Source: DASWJZ01 sp964440525 (GTDB taxonomy: Bacteria > Pseudomonadota > Alphaproteobacteria > Rhizobiales > Afifellaceae). From it: a DNA stretch of 64,000 nt. Under the pieces are notes generated by a model. It was not told the origin of the DNA and ran no database searches. It worked only from the letters and a program-made list of their open reading frames with translations. Below are positions 6,938-17,093 of this stretch, piece after piece. The number at the start of each line of letters is the position of its first letter. The first letter of the stretch is position 1. The translations under genes were made by a program, and so were the position numbers. The DNA lies in contig CAYTTC010000006.1 in assembly GCA_964440525.1 (NCBI GenBank), forward strand, positions 10,786 to 74,785, in the 5' to 3' direction.

Positions 6938-8737
6938 TCAGGCAACGTGCCTGTACCTATCGATGTAGATACCAGACTTACGAGCTGAAAGTTGGGGTTC
7001 AAACCGATCGAGCCTCGAGAGACGCACCTTATTAAAAATGGTACCAATGATTCGGCGCTCGACTTCGCGATGCCGAAGTACTTGTCCTATCACCTCGCTG
7101 GTTATGCGCTCCCACTCGACTACAAAAAGCAGTCCGTCGAACAAATGAACCGCTGCTCTGACGTCAACTACCGGAAGGACGGGCGGCAAATCAACGATCA
7201 CAAAATCGTAGCTTTTCCGCAGCTCGCCGAAGAGGTTCTTCGTCGTGATCGAGCTCAGGATTTCGCTGCCGTTCAAGAGCCGGGATTCAATGCCTGCTGG
7301 CAGAAAATGCAGTCTTTCGTTCTGATCCTGCCAGATCACATTGCCCATCGACGCGCCGTTTGTCACCACTTGAAGGAAGCCCGCCGATCCCGTGCCGACC
7401 AGATCCTCCGACAGGGTCGGACTTCTAAGATCGCCGTCAACCAATAAAGTCCGGACTCCGCTTTCCGCAACAAGCTGCGCGAGATTTGCCGCAACCGTTG
7501 TCTTGCCCTCGTTTGGAACAGATGATGTTACGCCGACAACGACGATTGGACCTGCCTCGTGCACATCCGCGGTAACCTTGACATTTCGCAGTGTCTCAGC
7601 AAATTCGGAAAAGGGAGCGCCGGTTGCTATGGAATAGGAAGGGGCAAGTGAGAACTTTCGAGCCGAGGCTCCCGACTGCTTTGCCATCATTCGCTTCTGC
7701 CCCTGTCCCAATCTGAAGATGGGAAGAGAGCCCAGGTGCGGAATGCCCGTTTCCGACTCCAATTGATATCGAGTGCGAATTGAACGATCAGTGAGATCCC
7801 GCGCAAGCGCCGCGCCGAAACCCAGCAGCAGCCCAACCGCGAGTGATCCGGTCATAACAAGAAGCGGCTTTGGCCAGCTCCTTCCGCCCGGAGGTGAAGC
7901 GGGGGTGATCACCTGCGCCAGCGTCACTGGAAGTGATCCCTGATCGGCCGTCTCTGTGTAACGGCTTAGAAGGCTATCATAGGTGGCGCGAATGGCACTC
8001 CTTTCTTCTGCCGGGAGGCTGGAGTCGTATGACCGCTCGCGCAGTTCCTCGAGTCGTGCCTGCAGCCAATCAGTTGCGCGCCCAACAGCACTTACCTGGC
8101 TGGAGGTACGGTCCAGCAAATAGGCGTCCGTGATGGCGTTGGCTATGCGGGCCGCCTCTTCCGGGTCGTAGGAAGTGTATTTCACGTTGACAACGTAGCT
8201 TAGTCCAACTCGCGACACCGACAGGCTATTTCGCAAGATCCCAAGCGCCTGCAACGTCAGCTGTTCTTCGGATGGCGGACTTGGAATGGGCTTGAATTGG
8301 ATAGGCTTGAAATGGGTCAGAATCCTCGCAACCTGATCCTGCACGAGGCTTTTCAGCCCCTTCTTGCTCATGAAATTCATGTCGCGGCTTAACGCCAGCT
8401 TCTTGACGACAGACTCGGCAATCAGCCTGGACGAAAGGACCTGAATTTGAGTTTCCACCGCCGCGTTGGTGATGGCCGAATCTTCGAACACATCTCCTCT
8501 TCCGAACACTTCGAGCTTTTTCGTTTCGATCAGAAGTTGGGCTGCCGCATCGTATTTCGGCGTCGCCAAGAGAAGGTAAAGCCCGCCGAGCAAAAGGGAT
8601 AAGCAGACGCCAATCGCGACGAGTGAACGCCGGCGGCGCAGGAGCGCGATGACATCCGGCAGTCCAATCTCCTGGGCGGCGGCCAGCCTTTCGAGATGGT
8701 TCATCGGTTCGGCGCTGTTGTCCGGAGACTGCAGCAT
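6938..8737 (-). CDS. Wzz/BY-kinase: polysaccharide chain-length regulator and tyrosine autokinase
   Basis: 599 residues. An N-terminal Wzz domain begins with a transmembrane helix (about 38-58), then a long periplasmic part, a proline-rich segment (PASPPGGRSWPKP, about 279-291) and a second helix (about 290-312). The cytoplasmic kinase has Walker A GVTSSVPNEGKTT (402-414), Walker A' LLVDGDLR (431-438) and Walker B VIVDLPP (513-519). Only two tyrosines remain in the C-terminal tail (GIYIDRYRHVA), fewer than in classic tyrosine clusters. In the family (ExoP, Wzc) the protein sets polymer length and links polymerisation to export through an outer-membrane channel; no Wza-type channel gene is visible in the window. 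An alternative start is ATG 8704. Confidence 0.93.
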   Translation of the reverse strand: MLQSPDNSAEPMNHLERLAAAQEIGLPDVIALLRRRRSLVAIGVCLSLLLGGLYLLLATPKYDAAAQLLIETKKLEVFGRGDVFEDSAITNAAVETQIQVLSSRLIAESVVKKLALSRDMNFMSKKGLKSLVQDQVARILTHFKPIQFKPIPSPPSEEQLTLQALGILRNSLSVSRVGLSYVVNVKYTSYDPEEAARIANAITDAYLLDRTSSQVSAVGRATDWLQARLEELRERSYDSSLPAEERSAIRATYDSLLSRYTETADQGSLPVTLAQVITPASPPGGRSWPKPLLVMTGSLAVGLLLGFGAALARDLTDRSIRTRYQLESETGIPHLGSLPIFRLGQGQKRMMAKQSGASARKFSLAPSYSIATGAPFSEFAETLRNVKVTADVHEAGPIVVVGVTSSVPNEGKTTVAANLAQLVAESGVRTLLVDGDLRSPTLSEDLVGTGSAGFLQVVTNGASMGNVIWQDQNERLHFLPAGIESRLLNGSEILSSITTKNLFGELRKSYDFVIVDLPPVLPVVDVRAAVHLFDGLLFVVEWERITSEVIGQVLRHREVERRIIGTIFNKVRLSRLDRFEPQLSARKSGIYIDRYRHVA

Positions 8738-9103
8738 CAGGATTGCCCTGAGCGCGCTGCCCGGCGCGCAGGGTCAAGCATGCTGGACTCCGAGCGCCGA
8801 CACCCACTCCAATCAAGTCTGTCACAAGGGAGCTGCGTTCGCTTCGCAACGCAATCAGGGTTCTGCGGCATGACTGAGTGAGTAGGCTGCCGGTTTGCGT
8901 CTTGCAAGGCCAAAACCGGCGTTGAAGATTGTTCGGCCTGGCAAGCCAACCAAGGGTGGGCGGGCGCGGCGCCAGACCTCTGGAATGCTTCGTGGAAATG
9001 GCGGTGCCTTGAAAGCTGAGGTGAGGGGAAAAGCCTTCCGGCTCGCGATCCTGAAACGCAGCATTCGATACGGGCACCAAGGCCGGCCGGAAAGTCAGAG
9101 AAC
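8738..9103. other. Intergenic region upstream of BY-kinase gene
   Basis: A 366-base gap between two minus-strand genes. I see no supported gene; it is the likely place for the BY-kinase promoter. Confidence 0.45.
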
Positions 9104-10510
9104 CTAAAAACTGTTTCGTGCCAGCGAAAGCGGTAAGGTATCTCTCACCTCCTGGCGCTGCAGAGCCCTTTGAAGTTTAGTTTCAGATAAAACTTCCTCT
9201 TTTACTATAAACATAAAGAAGACGCTAAACAGAAACCACAAATCTTCTGAATGTTGTAGGAACGATCTTGCAGCGTAGGCGTATGTGAAAAGAAAGCTGG
9301 TGACGATTGCAAAGATGAGGCCCGCTTCATTGTTTCCGTAGGACAGAGTCCGTCGTAGATGGACCAGACCGCTTGCTAATGTCACGCCGAGCATCGCTAT
9401 TCCTAGGATGCCGAGATCGAGCAATGTATCGATGTAACCGCTATGCGAATGACTCGGACCTGAGTAGCTATCGGATCGCTCCCCCTCGGAACCCTTATGC
9501 CACGCAAAAAACTCGAAGAAATATCGAGTGTTGTCATCGATCCAGAACGCCCGGTAGCCTGAGCCAAGCCACATCCGGTCCTCGTTCTGAACGAGTGCCC
9601 ATTGCCATAGCTCGGTTCGCCCGGTCAGGGTGGGACTCCGCCCGAGAAGGTCTAGGACCAGGGGTTGGCCCCACACGCCAACGAAAATCCCTGTCGCCAC
9701 GACAAACAGCGCGAGGACGATGCGCAATTCGATCTGCAGCCTAATTCCACGCACGGTCCCTCCGAAAATCAAATAGAAAACCGGTCCCACACCAACGCTC
9801 GCAAAGCCCGCGGCGAGCGCAGTCGCGGATTGCGCTAGAAACAGCATCCCTACTGCCGCGAAGCTCGTTACGACGGCAGTCTTTCGCCAATCCGTTAGGC
9901 CAAGTAAAACCGCCGCTGGGATTAAGGCGATCGCAAGCGCTAAGGTTCGCCCGAAGTCGTTCTTTTGGCCGACGAGCCCCTGCCAGGCGCCAGAATATGC
10001 GCCTGTTCTGATGATTCCGGCGCCGCTAAAGGCCGCAACGACGCCGACAATCGCGAAAATCAAGAACGAGATTGTCAGCAGATTAAAGAGCGTCCGTAAA
10101 TCGAATCTAGAAACAACATAGACAGCGAATGAGGAACTCATCAGTAGTGCAACGGCCCTTCGGAGGGTTGATTCCGGATCTTGCGACCATATCGTGGATA
10201 CGACTGTAAGCAATAACAAGAAAATCAGAGGTGCGGCACGCCAAAGAACCTTGAAGAGCCATTTCGGTATGCCCCGACAAAGCAGAGTGACTACGCCGGC
10301 AAAGTAGATACTTGCAGAAAGCGCTTGAAAGAGCGGTGTCCCTTCAGTTCGGGAGTCTTTGGCAGACATAAAGAGTGTATCAAATGTCCCAAATAGAATG
10401 AGGACAAAGCAAGCGATGACGAGCCCCCTCTCGTACAACGCTATATCTCTCCGCGCTGACTTAGCGTGCGTCCGGAGTGGATCGGACCGAACAGCCTTAG
10501 CTCGCTCCAT
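9104..10510 (-). CDS. O-antigen ligase/polymerase family membrane protein (Wzy-like)
   Basis: A polytopic protein of about 468 residues with roughly ten hydrophobic segments and a large loop between late helices containing LTGRTELWQWALVQNEDR and PSHSHSGYIDTLLDLGILG. This H-x-H/G-x-L-D-LG-I-G pattern is typical of the Wzy_C (O-antigen ligase) family. It would join repeat units or attach polymer in the periplasm. The ATG at 10510 is preferred; it overlaps the WecG-type gene by 14 bases. A longer frame begins at 10564. With the BY-kinase downstream and a Wzx-type flippase at 15.7 kb it fits a Wzy-dependent pathway. Confidence 0.88.
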   Translation of the reverse strand: MERAKAVRSDPLRTHAKSARRDIALYERGLVIACFVLILFGTFDTLFMSAKDSRTEGTPLFQALSASIYFAGVVTLLCRGIPKWLFKVLWRAAPLIFLLLLTVVSTIWSQDPESTLRRAVALLMSSSFAVYVVSRFDLRTLFNLLTISFLIFAIVGVVAAFSGAGIIRTGAYSGAWQGLVGQKNDFGRTLALAIALIPAAVLLGLTDWRKTAVVTSFAAVGMLFLAQSATALAAGFASVGVGPVFYLIFGGTVRGIRLQIELRIVLALFVVATGIFVGVWGQPLVLDLLGRSPTLTGRTELWQWALVQNEDRMWLGSGYRAFWIDDNTRYFFEFFAWHKGSEGERSDSYSGPSHSHSGYIDTLLDLGILGIAMLGVTLASGLVHLRRTLSYGNNEAGLIFAIVTSFLFTYAYAARSFLQHSEDLWFLFSVFFMFIVKEEVLSETKLQRALQRQEVRDTLPLSLARNSF

Positions 10511-11342
10511 CGGTTTTGATCGCCCCTTCCGGCATGTCACGGCAGGACGTAAGAAACAGGACATAAAGCGCGTGTGGATTGGTCGTCAGATAACGCTGGG
10601 CGAGGCGCCGGGGTTCTAACCAGACGCGATAAAGCCACTCGAGCCCCATCATCTGCATGCGATGCGGCGCTCGCTTGGTCCTACCGGCCAGAAAATCGAG
10701 TAAGCCCCCGCATGACTTCGCGACTCCGACGGCGGTCAGTCGACGCCGATTCGCGAGAATGAATTGCTGCTGCTGTGGTACGCCGAGGCCGACCCACAGG
10801 ACATCAGGGGCGGCTCTATTGATAAAATCCACAACCTCCGATTCCTCTTCGGCACTAAAATATCCATTTCGGCGGCCGACAATCCTCAATCCCGGATAGA
10901 GTTCACGAGCTCGGATCACGGCACTGGCATTCACGTCCTCTGTGGCGCCGAGGAAGAAAAAGCTGGCGCCGACCTCGCACGCAAGTCTTGCCGCGTCATG
11001 GAAAGCGTCTGTGGTCGCGACTCGTTCCGGAAGTCTCAAACGCGACCTCAAGCGGGAAGCGAAAACGACAGACATGCCGTCAGCACTGATTAGATCGGCT
11101 TTTTCGAACAATATTCTGATATCGGGTCGCGAAGCGCACAACGACGCAACTTGACCATTTGCGGTCGTGAAGAATAGGCAAGGCTGGTTCGCGCCCCTAC
11201 GCGAGAGGGCAGCCGTGATAGTGAGCTTGGCTGTGGTGGCTCGGTCAAGCACTGCAATCGGGAGGCCGCCTATGTTTAACCGAGCAAAACGGACATGACC
11301 GCCGACGATGTCCGCCGGGGGTGTTTCATCGATCTGGGTCAT
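10497..11342 (-). CDS. WecG/TagA/CpsF family glycosyltransferase (GT26)
   Basis: A 281-residue protein with the family's order of motifs: FTTANGQV, ISADGMSVV (catalytic Asp region), ASFFFLGATED, YPGLRIVGRRNGYF and PDVLWVGLGVPQQ, then KSCGGLLDFLAGRTKRAP and GLEWLYRVWLEPRRL near the end. GT26 enzymes add ManNAc(A)-type sugars to undecaprenyl-linked intermediates on the cytoplasmic face. It is translationally close to the polymerase gene that follows on the same strand and divergent from the GT4 gene at 11430. Confidence 0.92.
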   Translation of the reverse strand: MTQIDETPPADIVGGHVRFARLNIGGLPIAVLDRATTAKLTITAALSRRGANQPCLFFTTANGQVASLCASRPDIRILFEKADLISADGMSVVFASRLRSRLRLPERVATTDAFHDAARLACEVGASFFFLGATEDVNASAVIRARELYPGLRIVGRRNGYFSAEEESEVVDFINRAAPDVLWVGLGVPQQQQFILANRRRLTAVGVAKSCGGLLDFLAGRTKRAPHRMQMMGLEWLYRVWLEPRRLAQRYLTTNPHALYVLFLTSCRDMPEGAIKTDGAS

Positions 11343-11429
11343 TCTTAACCTCTCATTCGAAAGGCCAACTCGCCGCGCTCATAATTACGATACCTTCTTG
11401 TCTCCATTCTTTTGCCAATTCGAATCGCC

Positions 11430-12587
11430 ATGTTGCCAGATCAATCGGCGGTGCCTATCCCTCATAGAAACCCTCAGGCAGACACTTTGTCAGATCGAGT
11501 ACTCTCTTTCTTCATTCAGGATCTTCGTGCTGGGGGTGCTGAACACAATGTAGCGCGAATCCTTAGCGGGATTGTGGCACGCGGGATCGCGGCGGATCTG
11601 GTCGTAGTTGAACGGAAGGGCGTCTTTTTCAATGAACTCGATTCTCGGGTGAACGTCGTAGAGCTGCCGCAAAAGCGGACTATGAGCAGCATTCTTGGCC
11701 TCAAGCGCTACATTGAGAGCCGTCGCCCGGTGGCCCTGGTCTCTTCGCTCACTCACACGAATATCGCCGCGATTCTGGCCAATTCTCTTGCATCGCCACG
11801 AACGAGACTCGTTGTGGTCGAGCGAAACCAGCTCTCGCTCAACCGCAGTTTGAAAACTGGTTTCGTTCGGCTTTCTTATGCCCTGGTTCCTTGGCTTTAT
11901 CCAAGGGCGGACGTTTTGGCCGCGGTGTCGACCGGCGTGCGTGACGATCTTGCCAGAACGATGAGGGTTTCGGCCGATCAGATCAACGTTCTCTACAATC
12001 CGGTCGTAACCGACGATCTTGAGCGCCGCGCGGCGGAGTCCATCGAGCATCCGTGGGTCTTGGACAGTCGGATTCCGATTATCCTTGGGGTGGGCCGCCT
12101 AGTGCCTCAGAAGAATTTTCCACTCCTGATTCATGCCTTCGTTCGGGTGCGAAAGCAGCGGCCTGCCCGTCTTATTGTCCTCGGCGAGGGGGAGATGCGG
12201 TCCGAGCTCGACGGGCTTGTTCAGTCGCTGGGTGTCAAATCGGACGTTGATTTTCCGGGATTTGACGCCAATCCATTTCGCTTCATGCGCAGGGCTGCGA
12301 TTTACGTCCTGTCTTCCGATTGGGAAGGGCTGCCAACCACACTGATCGAAGCGATGGCGTGCGGTGCGCCGGTCGTAGCTACGGATTGCAGGAGTGGTCC
12401 GAGCGAAATCCTTCTGCAGGGTCAATTCGGCCGTTTGGTTCCAACGGGCGACGTCGGCGCTCTCGCTGGGGCCATCATGGAGACACTGGACGCTCCGGGG
12501 GACAAAGCGCCGCGGATCGCACGCGCCAGGGAATTCAATCTTCAAAGTGCCGTCGACCGCTACCTTAGTGTTGTCGGCTGGCGATAG
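11430..12587 (+). CDS. GT4 family glycosyltransferase
   Basis: The protein (385 residues from ATG 11430; a TTG six codons upstream is also in frame) starts with the acceptor fold (IQDLRAGGAEHNVARIL) and ends with the GT4 donor fold: ILGVGRLVPQKNFPLLIHAF, GEGEMRSEL, VDFPGFDANPFRFM and the EX7E-type segment SSDWEGLPTTLIEAMACGAPVV. The GGAEH motif places it near the WbpX/lipopolysaccharide group. It acts on lipid-linked sugars in the cytoplasm; donor and linkage cannot be read from sequence. Confidence 0.9.
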   Translation: MLPDQSAVPIPHRNPQADTLSDRVLSFFIQDLRAGGAEHNVARILSGIVARGIAADLVVVERKGVFFNELDSRVNVVELPQKRTMSSILGLKRYIESRRPVALVSSLTHTNIAAILANSLASPRTRLVVVERNQLSLNRSLKTGFVRLSYALVPWLYPRADVLAAVSTGVRDDLARTMRVSADQINVLYNPVVTDDLERRAAESIEHPWVLDSRIPIILGVGRLVPQKNFPLLIHAFVRVRKQRPARLIVLGEGEMRSELDGLVQSLGVKSDVDFPGFDANPFRFMRRAAIYVLSSDWEGLPTTLIEAMACGAPVVATDCRSGPSEILLQGQFGRLVPTGDVGALAGAIMETLDAPGDKAPRIARAREFNLQSAVDRYLSVVGWR

Positions 12588-12962
12588 GCATGTAGACCTG
12601 ACTTGCACCGCTCTTAATGGCAGTGACTTTCACGTTTGCCAACGTGGCGACGATGACCAAAAAACAAATATAGAAGTAGCGGCCTCCGTGTAGAATGGGA
12701 GAGGCAACTTAAGCGACTGGGTCGTGTGGGTGGGAAGGATCGTACTTGACCTGCGCTTACCGTTCCTGCCTAAGAAGATCTGTCGCCAATCAGAATGACA
12801 TTAATTAAAGATCTCCCGCACATGCCGGAACATACGCGTGGGGACCATGACGCTGCCGTCATTTGCGAAAGTTGACAGCCGCCTTGAACGACTAGGCGCA
12901 CATCCTGTTGAGCGGCGCAGGGCTTTCGTGCTGTCAAATCGGGATGAAAGCAGCGGCTACTC
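12588..12962 (+). other. Gap between two GT4 genes, with a possible short upstream frame
   Basis: The 375 bases carry no recognisable gene. A 39-codon frame (12847-12966) ends in an ATGA overlap with the start of the next glycosyltransferase. It could be a translated leader or a remnant; its product resembles nothing I know. Confidence 0.35.
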
Positions 12963-14072
12963 ATGAAGCCCCTCCAGCGTGTCATGATCATCGTTTCCTT
13001 CGTGAATCTCGCCGGAGCTCAGCTTGCCGCGCTGCGTGTTGCGCGGGGACTTCGCGATCTTGGCCATGATCCAAAGGTGGTTTTCCTCTATCTGCAAACC
13101 ACGATTGACATGCCCGATCACGCCTTCGAGATACTGTTGCCGAGAGCAAAGCCCGGCCCGCTCGGCTACCTTCGGATCTTGCGTGACCTCGCCCGTATGA
13201 TGCGGCAAGAAAGGCCCGACTGCGTCTTGACATTCCTTCCATTCGCAAACGTTCTTGGTCAACTCGTAGCCTTGTCCGCCGGAGTCAGGAAGCGAATCGT
13301 GTCTCATCGCTTTCCGATATATACGGCCAGTCCAATCATGCGCTGCTTGGATTTGGTTTGGGCGTGGTTCGGCGTATATACTCGCGTTGTCGCGGTGTCT
13401 GAAAGCGTTCGGGCAACGTGTCGCAGATATCCATCCTGGCTTCGGGATCGTATTGTTGTGGTCCACAATGGCCTCAGAGAGTGGCGATCTTCGACACTCA
13501 CTCGCCAGGATGCCCGGCGGCGCTTCGGAATTGCAGAAGGGAATTTTGTTCTCGTCGCTGTTGGGCGCCTTTCCCGCGAGAAGAATTATCCATTCATGCT
13601 GCGCTGTGTGCAGCAACTTGAGAACGTGATATTGCTCATTGCGGGCACGGGCGGCTTGCGCTCGGATCTGGAGCATATGCTTGCAGAGCTCGGCCTGGGA
13701 GCAAAGGTTCGACTCCTCGGGAATTTGGCCCACTCGGAGATTCCGGACCTCCTTGCCGCGGCGGATGTTTTCATTCAGACGTCGATTTATGAGGGTCACA
13801 GCAATTCAATTCTTGAGGCATTACACGCGGGGATACCGATCATGGCACCTGATATTCCCGCCCAGCGAGAGATGCTTACTAGTGCAGATGGCAAGACGGC
13901 CGGCGCGCTTCTGCCGCTCGGGAACATTCACTCATGGGTCACCGCGATCGAACGCCTACGGGTCGATGGCAGTGCAGCACAGGAAGCCCGCGAAGCCGCC
14001 CTGCGTCGCGGAAAAGTATTCCGCTACGATGCGATGATCGCGGGCTTTGATCGAGTATTGACTGATGACTAG
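12963..14072 (+). CDS. GT4 family glycosyltransferase
   Basis: 369 residues. The N-terminal acceptor domain reads VSFVNLAGAQLAALRVARGL. The donor domain shows VAVGRLSREKNYPFMLRCV, RLLGNLAHSEIPDLLAAAD and TSIYEGHSNSILEALHAG with the paired glutamates. It belongs to the same polysaccharide locus as the GT4 gene upstream, with which it shares strand and general fold. Start ATG 12963 follows the short frame in an ATGA overlap. Donor sugar unknown. Confidence 0.9.
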   Translation: MKPLQRVMIIVSFVNLAGAQLAALRVARGLRDLGHDPKVVFLYLQTTIDMPDHAFEILLPRAKPGPLGYLRILRDLARMMRQERPDCVLTFLPFANVLGQLVALSAGVRKRIVSHRFPIYTASPIMRCLDLVWAWFGVYTRVVAVSESVRATCRRYPSWLRDRIVVVHNGLREWRSSTLTRQDARRRFGIAEGNFVLVAVGRLSREKNYPFMLRCVQQLENVILLIAGTGGLRSDLEHMLAELGLGAKVRLLGNLAHSEIPDLLAAADVFIQTSIYEGHSNSILEALHAGIPIMAPDIPAQREMLTSADGKTAGALLPLGNIHSWVTAIERLRVDGSAAQEAREAALRRGKVFRYDAMIAGFDRVLTDD

Positions 14073-14775
14073 AGTGCCGCATACCGGCAAGGTCTTCGAA
14101 AGGGCTATGAGGCGACTTACGTTCTCTGAAGGGTGTGCTCTCTGCCTCCGTTGAAGTGATAAATTCCAGTGACGACACGGGAGCTCGTCTTATCCGGCAC
14201 CAATCGAGACATTGCTGATACTAAGCCGGGATGCTCCATCGGCGGGCCTTTCAGCTCGTTGAACCTTTCATGACCGGCACGGTCGTGGGAGCAAGCAAAG
14301 AATGGAGGCGTTTTTTCCACGAGATCTCCTTCGGGCAGCACTATCATTCCGCATACTCAGGGACTGATCCTTGGCGGCTCGCATCGGAGATCAATCTGAC
14401 GGGCAGAAAGGCTATCGAGTATGCGGTCCGGGCGGCACGGCGCGACGCAAGGAAACTTTCGAGAACGGGGACAATAAAACATTCGTCGCCAGTCCCTGGC
14501 TGATGGCGGCAGTCACATCAAACATCTCAACGCATGGTTTCGGCTCAAGCTCCCGACCGTGATGGGCTGGCATGCCGGTGCGCGCGATGGGGACCCCCAA
14601 GGGCATCGAATCGGTTCTGAGCGGCCAGCAATCGCGCCGGCCAGATCCGTCTGATTTATCGCGCGGCGGATTTACAGCGGGAAATCTTGAACCAATGAAA
14701 TATCTCGCTGTGCGTTCACATTCTGCCCGCTTTTCGGGGTCATAGCGGTCATCGAAGTGTAAGCGGGTGCATAGC
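14073..14775. other. 700-base region without supported genes
   Basis: Open frames up to 90 codons exist (for example 14231-14503, plus), but none resembles a known family, has a clear ribosome-binding site or continues a neighbour. It may be gene debris. Confidence 0.4.
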
Positions 14776-15618
14776 ATGCCCATCGCAATACCGAGGTCGG
14801 GTGTCTCGCTGCAATCGGTGCGGGCATGGTTCGGCGAGCGCCTGAATACATTTCGTTTGAGCCGCGTCCCGCGACGAGATGTCGATTTCAGCAACCTGAT
14901 TCTCCTGGAAAAGATTGATCTGAGGCGAGTACTCGATCCATCGTCGTTTGTTGAGGAGTGGCAATCGGTCGAGCGGAAGGTCGTCGAAGGCAATTTGGGC
15001 GCGAGTGCGAACCGTGGTGACCAAAGAGCGCTGTACCAGTTCGTGCGGCATTTCCAGCCGGTTGATGTTCTTGAAATCGGGACACGCTTCGGAGTTTCGG
15101 CGCTTGTAATTGCGGCTGCCATGCATCGGAATTCAGTTGAGGCTGGTAGAAAGGTAGGCACGCTAAAGACCCTGGACGTCAGAGATGTCGACGACCCGGC
15201 GCGCCCTTGGGCGCAATCCGGGCAACCGCTGTCGCCCCGCCAGCTAGTTGCTGAGGCTGGCTACGCCAATGTGGTAGACTTCATTACGCAGGATTCCTCC
15301 ACGTTCTTGGCATCCACGACGCTTCAGTTCGATTTCGTTTTCCTCGATGGCAGCACCGCAGCGGCGGGCGTTTATCGCGACCTGCAAAACTTGCCGAACG
15401 TAATTCGCGAAGGAGCCGTCGTGCTTGTCCACGTCTACTTCCCCGAGGGAAGGCCGCTCTGGCCGGGTCAGGGGCCCATCAACGGCCCATGGCATGCGTT
15501 GAGCCGTCTGCAAGCGGAAGTCACCAACGTTGTGGCGCAACCGTTAGGTGAGTTGCCCTGGCCCACAAAGATGGAAACGAATCGGACAAGTCTCGCGCTG
15601 ATTGGACGCCGGCTCTGA
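14776..15618 (+). CDS. Class I SAM-dependent methyltransferase
   Basis: About 280 residues. The SAM-binding motif I is VDVLEIGTRFGVSALVIAAA, followed by LKTLDVRDVDD and the acidic strand FDFVFLDGSTAAAGVYRDL, as in the Methyltransf_24-type cephalosporin-hydroxylase/TylF-like group. Start at ATG 14776 has GGGTG seven bases upstream; a GTG three codons earlier is possible. In a polysaccharide locus it probably O-methylates a sugar, but small-molecule substrates cannot be excluded. Confidence 0.82.
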   Translation: MPIAIPRSGVSLQSVRAWFGERLNTFRLSRVPRRDVDFSNLILLEKIDLRRVLDPSSFVEEWQSVERKVVEGNLGASANRGDQRALYQFVRHFQPVDVLEIGTRFGVSALVIAAAMHRNSVEAGRKVGTLKTLDVRDVDDPARPWAQSGQPLSPRQLVAEAGYANVVDFITQDSSTFLASTTLQFDFVFLDGSTAAAGVYRDLQNLPNVIREGAVVLVHVYFPEGRPLWPGQGPINGPWHALSRLQAEVTNVVAQPLGELPWPTKMETNRTSLALIGRRL

Positions 15619-15754
15619 CCCAATTCTCGGCCTCTCGTTGTGCGCTGAATGGCCCCGTCGCGAGCACGATTCGGATGTGTCTCAAGTGCTTCGTGAAAAG
15701 TGTTGGTACTGGCGTTCGCACCGTACGTCGCGCTCCGGCATAAGTGGCGAGCGC

Positions 15755-17062
15755 GTGCTTAGAGGCCTTATTGCTCGGGTTGCTCGCCGGCCGGACGTTC
15801 GCCAGGCGAGTGTAACGACGCTCGGCACGTTCGCGGCGCAAATCGTGCTCCTCGCTACCACGCCGGTTCTCTCACGGATTTATACGCCGGAGGCGTTTGG
15901 CCACCTTGCCGTTCTGTTAAGCGTCGCAACAATCGGAGGGTCGGTCGCCTCGCTGTGCTACCACTTTGTTATCTTCCTGCCGAAGCGGAGCCGTGTCGCG
16001 GCAGCAGTCTATCGCCTGAACATCTATCTTAGTTTCGTTGGCAGCGCGATCTGCACGGCAATCTTCGCGGCTTTCATTTTTTTCAGCAGTCAACAGCATA
16101 CGGTGGCGTCGCCTCTCGATCTCTTGCTCGTTTACTTAGCTGTGCTGCTGACGGCTCATTTTGGGACGCTCGGCAACGTCGAGTCGAGATTGGACCAGTA
16201 TTGGTCCATCGCTTTATCAAAGCTTAATAACAGCCTTGCACCGGCCCTCGCCCAGATCGCGCTCGGGTTCGCAGGATTGCTGGATCATGGTCTCATGATT
16301 GGCCGGGTCCTTGGTCAGTTTGTTGCGGTTGGTCTTATGCACCGTGACATGCCCGCTGGATTCAGGGTGCGCGATCTCTTGCGTCCGAGATGGCGCGAGC
16401 TGCGGCTTGTCGCCTGCCGTTATCGGGATGCGCCCCTGCATGTCCCGCGGGTTATCGCGGTGCGCGCCGCTTCGAGCCTGCCGGCGACGTTGTTTCTCAT
16501 GTTCTACGGTGCAACGCTTGCGGGCCTCTACTTCATGGCTGAACGCCTCGTCGAACGTCCGGGGGCTCTGCTCAGCGACACACTTCTTCGTCTTCCGATT
16601 AAGCTCTTCGCCGAACGCGTACGTAAACGCCAGCCTTTGGCCCGGGCTGCTCTCCTTTACACATTCGCCTGCGCGGGATTGGTTCTGCCGCCCGTTCTGC
16701 TCCTCGTCACGCTCGGACCGTGGATCATTAGGGTGCTGCTTGGCCCCGCCTGGGCAGGCACCGAGCAATTCGTCGTGATTCTCGCGGTTGCTGCTGGCTT
16801 GCGTATGGCAAGTCTTCCGATGACCGCGTTAGTACCCGTCCTCAGGATTCATACCTGGAGCATGTTCATCGACTTTGCATTTTTTTTCCGCATCTTCTTG
16901 ATACCCCTTGCAGCGGTGAAAGGATTTAGCGCCGTCATTGCACTCTCGGCGCTTGCTTCGGTATCGGTCTGCTACTATGTGCTCATTGGCGTCATCAGCC
17001 ATTCCGCCGCCCGCCGATACGACCGATCACTTTCGTCCTCAAGCGGCCGGGGATTTGTATAG
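15755..17062 (+). CDS. Wzx-type polysaccharide flippase (MOP superfamily)
   Basis: A polytopic protein with about twelve hydrophobic segments. It begins with VRQASVTTLGTFAAQIVLLA and LSRIYTPEAFGHLAVLLS, which is typical of oligosaccharide flippases of the MATE/MOP superfamily (first two helices with an R-x-Y-[ST]-P-E loop). The frame is open back to TTG 15602, but hydrophobic coding only begins near 15770 and GTG 15755 gives a normal length of about 435 residues, so the start is uncertain. It would flip undecaprenyl-linked repeat units across the inner membrane for the Wzy-type polymerase. Confidence 0.87.
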   Translation: MLRGLIARVARRPDVRQASVTTLGTFAAQIVLLATTPVLSRIYTPEAFGHLAVLLSVATIGGSVASLCYHFVIFLPKRSRVAAAVYRLNIYLSFVGSAICTAIFAAFIFFSSQQHTVASPLDLLLVYLAVLLTAHFGTLGNVESRLDQYWSIALSKLNNSLAPALAQIALGFAGLLDHGLMIGRVLGQFVAVGLMHRDMPAGFRVRDLLRPRWRELRLVACRYRDAPLHVPRVIAVRAASSLPATLFLMFYGATLAGLYFMAERLVERPGALLSDTLLRLPIKLFAERVRKRQPLARAALLYTFACAGLVLPPVLLLVTLGPWIIRVLLGPAWAGTEQFVVILAVAAGLRMASLPMTALVPVLRIHTWSMFIDFAFFFRIFLIPLAAVKGFSAVIALSALASVSVCYYVLIGVISHSAARRYDRSLSSSSGRGFV

Positions 17063-17093
17063 TCGGGCATTTGCTTGCGATAGGGTTTTGCGT

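Noticed and set aside
6565..7035. 156-codon plus frame between the glycosyltransferase remnant and the kinase
   Set aside because: No family features, and its end overlaps the kinase gene on the other strand.
8226..9080. 284-codon minus frame overlapping the BY-kinase start
   Set aside because: Half of it lies inside the kinase gene in another frame, and the rest shows no motif or ribosome-binding site.
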